Positions 37,073 to 40,198 of a stretch of DNA of 40,198 nt are shown here, in pieces (positions within the stretch are counted from its first letter, which is position 1; the number at the start of each line of letters is the position of its first letter). This stretch comes from Gammaproteobacteria bacterium. Lineage in GTDB: Bacteria > Pseudomonadota > Gammaproteobacteria > Steroidobacterales > GCA-2729495. A program made the position numbers and the translations under genes. Under the pieces are notes generated by a model. The model searched no databases and was not told the DNA's origin. It was given only the letters and a program-made list of their open reading frames with translations. Where the stretch lies: contig JAJRXW010000256.1 of assembly GCA_024276095.1 (NCBI GenBank), forward strand, positions 1 through 40,198, written 5' to 3'.

Positions 37073-37918
37073 ATGCTCCGGGTACTGAGTAGTACAGGTC
37101 CTTATCTGCGTTGTATAGCGCCGGTCCTGGTCGTTCTTGCGGCAGTGCTGGGCGGCCCGGGTTCCGCTTCGGCTCTCGCCGGGCAGCCGGATGTCAACAG
37201 CGACGATTATGTTCCGGTGGTATTCATTACCGGCTCGAATCGCGGCATAGGGCTGGAATTTACCCGGCAGTACGTGGCGCGGGGATGGCGCGTGATTGCA
37301 ACGGCACGTCATCCGGAGTCGGCAGATGCGCTCAGGACGATCGCAGCCGATCACCCCGGCCTGGTCACAATCGAGCAACTCGACGTACAGGATTTTGCGG
37401 CCATCGATGCACTGGCCGAAAAGTATATCGATACGCCCATCGATATTCTGATCAACAACGCGGGCATTACAGGCGGTGCGAAAACACAAACGCCTGGCAG
37501 GATGGATTACGATGTTTTCGATCGCGTTTTTCGTGTCAACGTGATCGGCCCGCTGAAAATCTCCGAAGCGTTCATCGGCCATGTAGCCGCGAGCCGGGAA
37601 AAGAAAATAGTCACTGTCTCCAGCAGTCAGGGCTCCATCGGCATGGTGCGCAGGCCAAGGCTGTATTTCTACCGCAGCAGCAAAGCGGCCGTGAATATGG
37701 CGATGAAGAACCTGGCGCTGGATCTCAAGCCCATGGGCATCAGCGTTTCCATGGTAAATCCGGGGCCTACGGATACCGACATGATGGCCGGGCAGCCGAA
37801 AAAGTGGCTGCGCAAGACCGAAGTCGCCGTCAGCGATATGATGGGTATTATTGACCGGCAATCAACAGAGGCCACCGGAAAGTTCTGGAACTACGACGGC
37901 AAGGAATTGCCCTGGTAG
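37073..37918 (+). CDS. SDR family oxidoreductase with apparent signal peptide
   Basis: VFITGSNRGIGLEFTRQY, NNAGIT, YRSSKAAVN; N-terminus LRCIAPVLVVLAAVLGGPGSASALA; strong SD gaggaggga at 37060s. Confidence 0.87.
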   Translation: MLRVLSSTGPYLRCIAPVLVVLAAVLGGPGSASALAGQPDVNSDDYVPVVFITGSNRGIGLEFTRQYVARGWRVIATARHPESADALRTIAADHPGLVTIEQLDVQDFAAIDALAEKYIDTPIDILINNAGITGGAKTQTPGRMDYDVFDRVFRVNVIGPLKISEAFIGHVAASREKKIVTVSSSQGSIGMVRRPRLYFYRSSKAAVNMAMKNLALDLKPMGISVSMVNPGPTDTDMMAGQPKKWLRKTEVAVSDMMGIIDRQSTEATGKFWNYDGKELPW

Positions 37919-37936
37919 AACATTGGGAATGGCTGT

Positions 37937-38080
37937 CTGCGCCAAAGCCGGAATGGCGGCCAGTTCCCGAGGACAGGGGCCGGGTACTCTTTCCGGCGGA
38001 TGGCTCCCTTGCGGTCCGCTTTATTCCGCCTCCAAGAGTCCCCGCCCCCTGTCCTCTGGCATCGGTGGTTGGGTTCGCTC
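37937..38080. repeat. Intergenic repeat copy 1 (direct)
   Basis: ctgcgccaaagc...gggccgggtactctttccggcggatggctcccttgcggtccgctttattccgcct.caagagtccccgccccctgtcctct also at 38276; period 339 bp. Confidence 0.9.
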
Positions 38081-38172
38081 TTCCGACAGTCTGATCATGG
38101 CTCGGTCTTCGACTGCAGTGCGATGCCCGCGATCGCCGGGCCCCCCGTCAAAACCAGGCATTGTGTGTCCGG

Positions 38173-38229
38173 TGTCCCCTTTGGAGGGAATAAAGCGGAC
38201 CGCAGGGAGCCATCCCGACAAAGGGGACA
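38173..38229. repeat. Inverted partial copy of the same repeat inside an 11-bp perfect inverted repeat
   Basis: tgtcccctttg...caaaggggaca arms; interior ggagggaataaagcggaccgcagggagccatcc is the reverse complement of the copy 1/2 core with small indels. Confidence 0.85.
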
Positions 38230-38275
38230 GCGGGCGCGCAATGCCGGGCGATTGGCACGTTATCCAGACCGTGAT

Positions 38276-38420
38276 CTGCGCCAAAGCTGAAAAGGCGGCC
38301 AGTCCCCGAGGGCAGGGGCCGGGTACTCTTTCCGGCGGATGGCTCCCTTGCGGTCCGCTTTATTCCGCCTGCAAGAGTCCCCGCCCCCTGTCCTCTGACA
38401 TTGGGGGGTGGGTTTGCCTT
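38276..38420. repeat. Intergenic repeat copy 2 (direct)
   Basis: Near-identical to 37937-38080. Confidence 0.9.
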
Positions 38421-38463
38421 TTTGGACAGGATGATCGGGCACTGAGCAGGGTCAGGTCTCGAC

Positions 38464-39333
38464 TTAGCGCGCTTTCCCCTGTCCTTTGGCGCCGGCCCGT
38501 GTTTGCCGGAACAGCAGTGTCGTAAAATCATCCGGTTTTGACGGCAAGCTGCCGGCACTGTTCATCATGCGGTGCTGAGCAAGCTGTGAAAGCGACTGGA
38601 TGGCCTGATCGAGCGGCCCTTTCCGGATTATTTCAATAATCTCGTCCTGCATCAGGTTGTCGACGAGGCCGTCGCTGGCAAGGAGAAGCGTATCGTGCGG
38701 CGCCATCGGCAACTCCGAGCCGATCTCGATACGCATGTCGGCACTTCCCAGGACGTTGAAGATCAGGTTCAGTTCCGAATGGTTCAGCGCCTCCGATTCG
38801 TCGAGCAGCCCTGCCTCCATTGCGAAACCGACCGGTGAATGCGGCGTGGTTTGCAGCTTGGTGCGGCCGCGCTGGCCGCACAGCCAGATGACAGAATCGC
38901 CTACATGATAAGTTCTGACGTACCCGGGCCCGATTTCCGCCAATGCTATGGTAGTGGCTGCACCCACACCCAGGTCCAGCACCGCCCGGTTGGCCGCTTC
39001 CATGCCATCCATGATTACGGACCTGAGCTTCCGCGAATTCATGTCCATATTCTTCAAGGCGGAAGAGATGGTTTCCAGTGCCAGGCAGGAGGCACGTCGC
39101 GCGGCGGGCATACCGCCGACCCCGTCGGCAACGATCAGTACCAGGTGCCGGTCATCGACCGGAATGATGGCTGCCGCGTCCTCGTTCGGGCCGGATTTCT
39201 CCGCATTGCCTATCCACGCAGCCGCGACCGATCCGGGCAGTGTGTCGAACACATCGATATTGGATTCGGTATCGTCCGTATACAGCCGTGCCGACTGCAG
39301 CAGCCCGCGGTTCAAAGAGGCGTCGGCAGCCAC
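38464..39333 (-). CDS. PP2C-family serine/threonine phosphatase
   Basis: EKSGPNEDAAAII, LIVADGVGGMPAARRAS, TYHVGDSVIWL, LLASDGLVDNL. Confidence 0.9.
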   Translation of the reverse strand: MAADASLNRGLLQSARLYTDDTESNIDVFDTLPGSVAAAWIGNAEKSGPNEDAAAIIPVDDRHLVLIVADGVGGMPAARRASCLALETISSALKNMDMNSRKLRSVIMDGMEAANRAVLDLGVGAATTIALAEIGPGYVRTYHVGDSVIWLCGQRGRTKLQTTPHSPVGFAMEAGLLDESEALNHSELNLIFNVLGSADMRIEIGSELPMAPHDTLLLASDGLVDNLMQDEIIEIIRKGPLDQAIQSLSQLAQHRMMNSAGSLPSKPDDFTTLLFRQTRAGAKGQGKAR

Positions 39334-39336
39334 GAA

Positions 39337-40140
39337 CTATCTCGCCTTGATCCGGATCTTGTCGAAGGCGTTTTCCATCGCTACGGCGTTCCGGTAGCGC
39401 TCCTGGGGCCGTAATTCCATAGCCTTTCGCAGCCATGACAGGACCTTCGGGCGCAGCTTGGAACGTATTCTCGGGTAACCCGGGGGTGGCCATTCGTGGG
39501 GCCATTCCGGCAGCTGACCGCTGAACAGCTGGTAGATTACCAATCCCAGGGAAAAGACGTCGGATTGAAACATTGGCCGGCCCAATGCCTGCTCGGGCGC
39601 CAGGTAGCCGACGGTACCGGAACCCGATGCCTTGACGGTACGTACCGCCACTTTCGAAAAACCGAAATCCGAAATGCGCAACCGGTTGTCATCGAAGATA
39701 ATAAAGTTCTCCGGCTTGACGTCGCAATGAATGATCTTGCGGCTGTGGGCATGTGCTACGGCAGCCAGTGCCTGGCGCGTAAAATCGAGTGCCAGCGCCG
39801 TCGACAGGCGGCGGCCCATGCGGTCGCCCAGCGTTTCCCTGCCCAGCGGCATGGCGATGACGAAGTAGTCGTCGATAAAGCAGGCATTCTGCACCGGCAG
39901 AACATTGGGATGTTCCATACGGACCGAGAGCCTGGCTTCGCGGCGAAACTCATCGAGATTCTCGTCATCCATGTACTCCGGATGGGGAATCTTGAGCGCT
40001 ACCTTGACGCCGTGAATGGTATCGAATGCCTGGTAGACGGCCGCCCTTGGCCCGTTCGACAGGCGCCGTTCAATACGGTATTTGCCCAGGCTCTGGCGCG
40101 CCCTCAACAGTTTCCTTTGGCCCTGGCTCCCACGCGTCAT
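39337..40140 (-). CDS. Serine/threonine protein kinase (Hanks type)
   Basis: VKVALKIP (Lys), HCDVKPENFIIF, ISDFGFSK (DFG), GTVGYLAPEQ (APE). Confidence 0.9.
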   Translation of the reverse strand: MTRGSQGQRKLLRARQSLGKYRIERRLSNGPRAAVYQAFDTIHGVKVALKIPHPEYMDDENLDEFRREARLSVRMEHPNVLPVQNACFIDDYFVIAMPLGRETLGDRMGRRLSTALALDFTRQALAAVAHAHSRKIIHCDVKPENFIIFDDNRLRISDFGFSKVAVRTVKASGSGTVGYLAPEQALGRPMFQSDVFSLGLVIYQLFSGQLPEWPHEWPPPGYPRIRSKLRPKVLSWLRKAMELRPQERYRNAVAMENAFDKIRIKAR

Positions 40141-40198
40141 GGTGCAGGTCCGGTCAGTAAAAGCGGCAGTTGATTCACGGTTATCCTTTATCTGGTTA

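Noticed and set aside
37937-38420. CRISPR array
   Set aside because: Only two direct copies of ~140 bp with a 339-bp period; no short regular repeat-spacer pattern and no cas genes.
37851-38525. 224-aa ORF across the repeat cluster
   Set aside because: Its internal protein repeats are explained by the duplicated intergenic DNA; no start signal or domain.

Overview
This 40.2 kb window is dense, high-GC and gammaproteobacteria-like. I found no tRNA, rRNA, CRISPR array or transposase. Left to right it contains: (i) a minus-strand run of envelope genes (PEGA protein cut by the left edge, TPR protein, two lipoproteins of which one has a long Ser-Gln repeat tract, and a TonB-C-like protein), then an M48 metalloprotease; (ii) a 41-bp perfect inverted repeat, MFS transporter, SDR and methyltransferase; (iii) a nitrilase-fold protein with an apparently altered catalytic triad, next to a Tat-exported type II DMSO-reductase-family molybdoenzyme (alpha + FeS beta) with no gamma subunit or TorD-like chaperone nearby; (iv) a minus-strand block with cytochrome b561, SEC-C, patatin, MBL-fold and DUF1015 proteins; (v) tandem PD40/TolB-like paralogs plus an orphan peptide-binding protein; (vi) a thioesterase, a Grx4/HesB-like/rhodanese fusion, a Cys-bearing MarR regulator and ErpA; (vii) a phosphotransferase, a fused indolepyruvate ferredoxin oxidoreductase and a TonB-dependent receptor; (viii) a lipoprotein flavocytochrome with C-terminal CxxCH motifs facing an FNR-like palindrome, an 88-aa orphan, a bicupin-like protein and an SDR with a signal peptide; (ix) an intergenic repeat cluster; (x) a PP2C phosphatase / Ser-Thr kinase pair. 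The best candidates for undescribed biology are the molybdoenzyme/pseudo-nitrilase locus, the flavocytochrome-cupin-exported SDR locus and the left envelope gene set. All family calls come from motifs read by eye; no database search was run.
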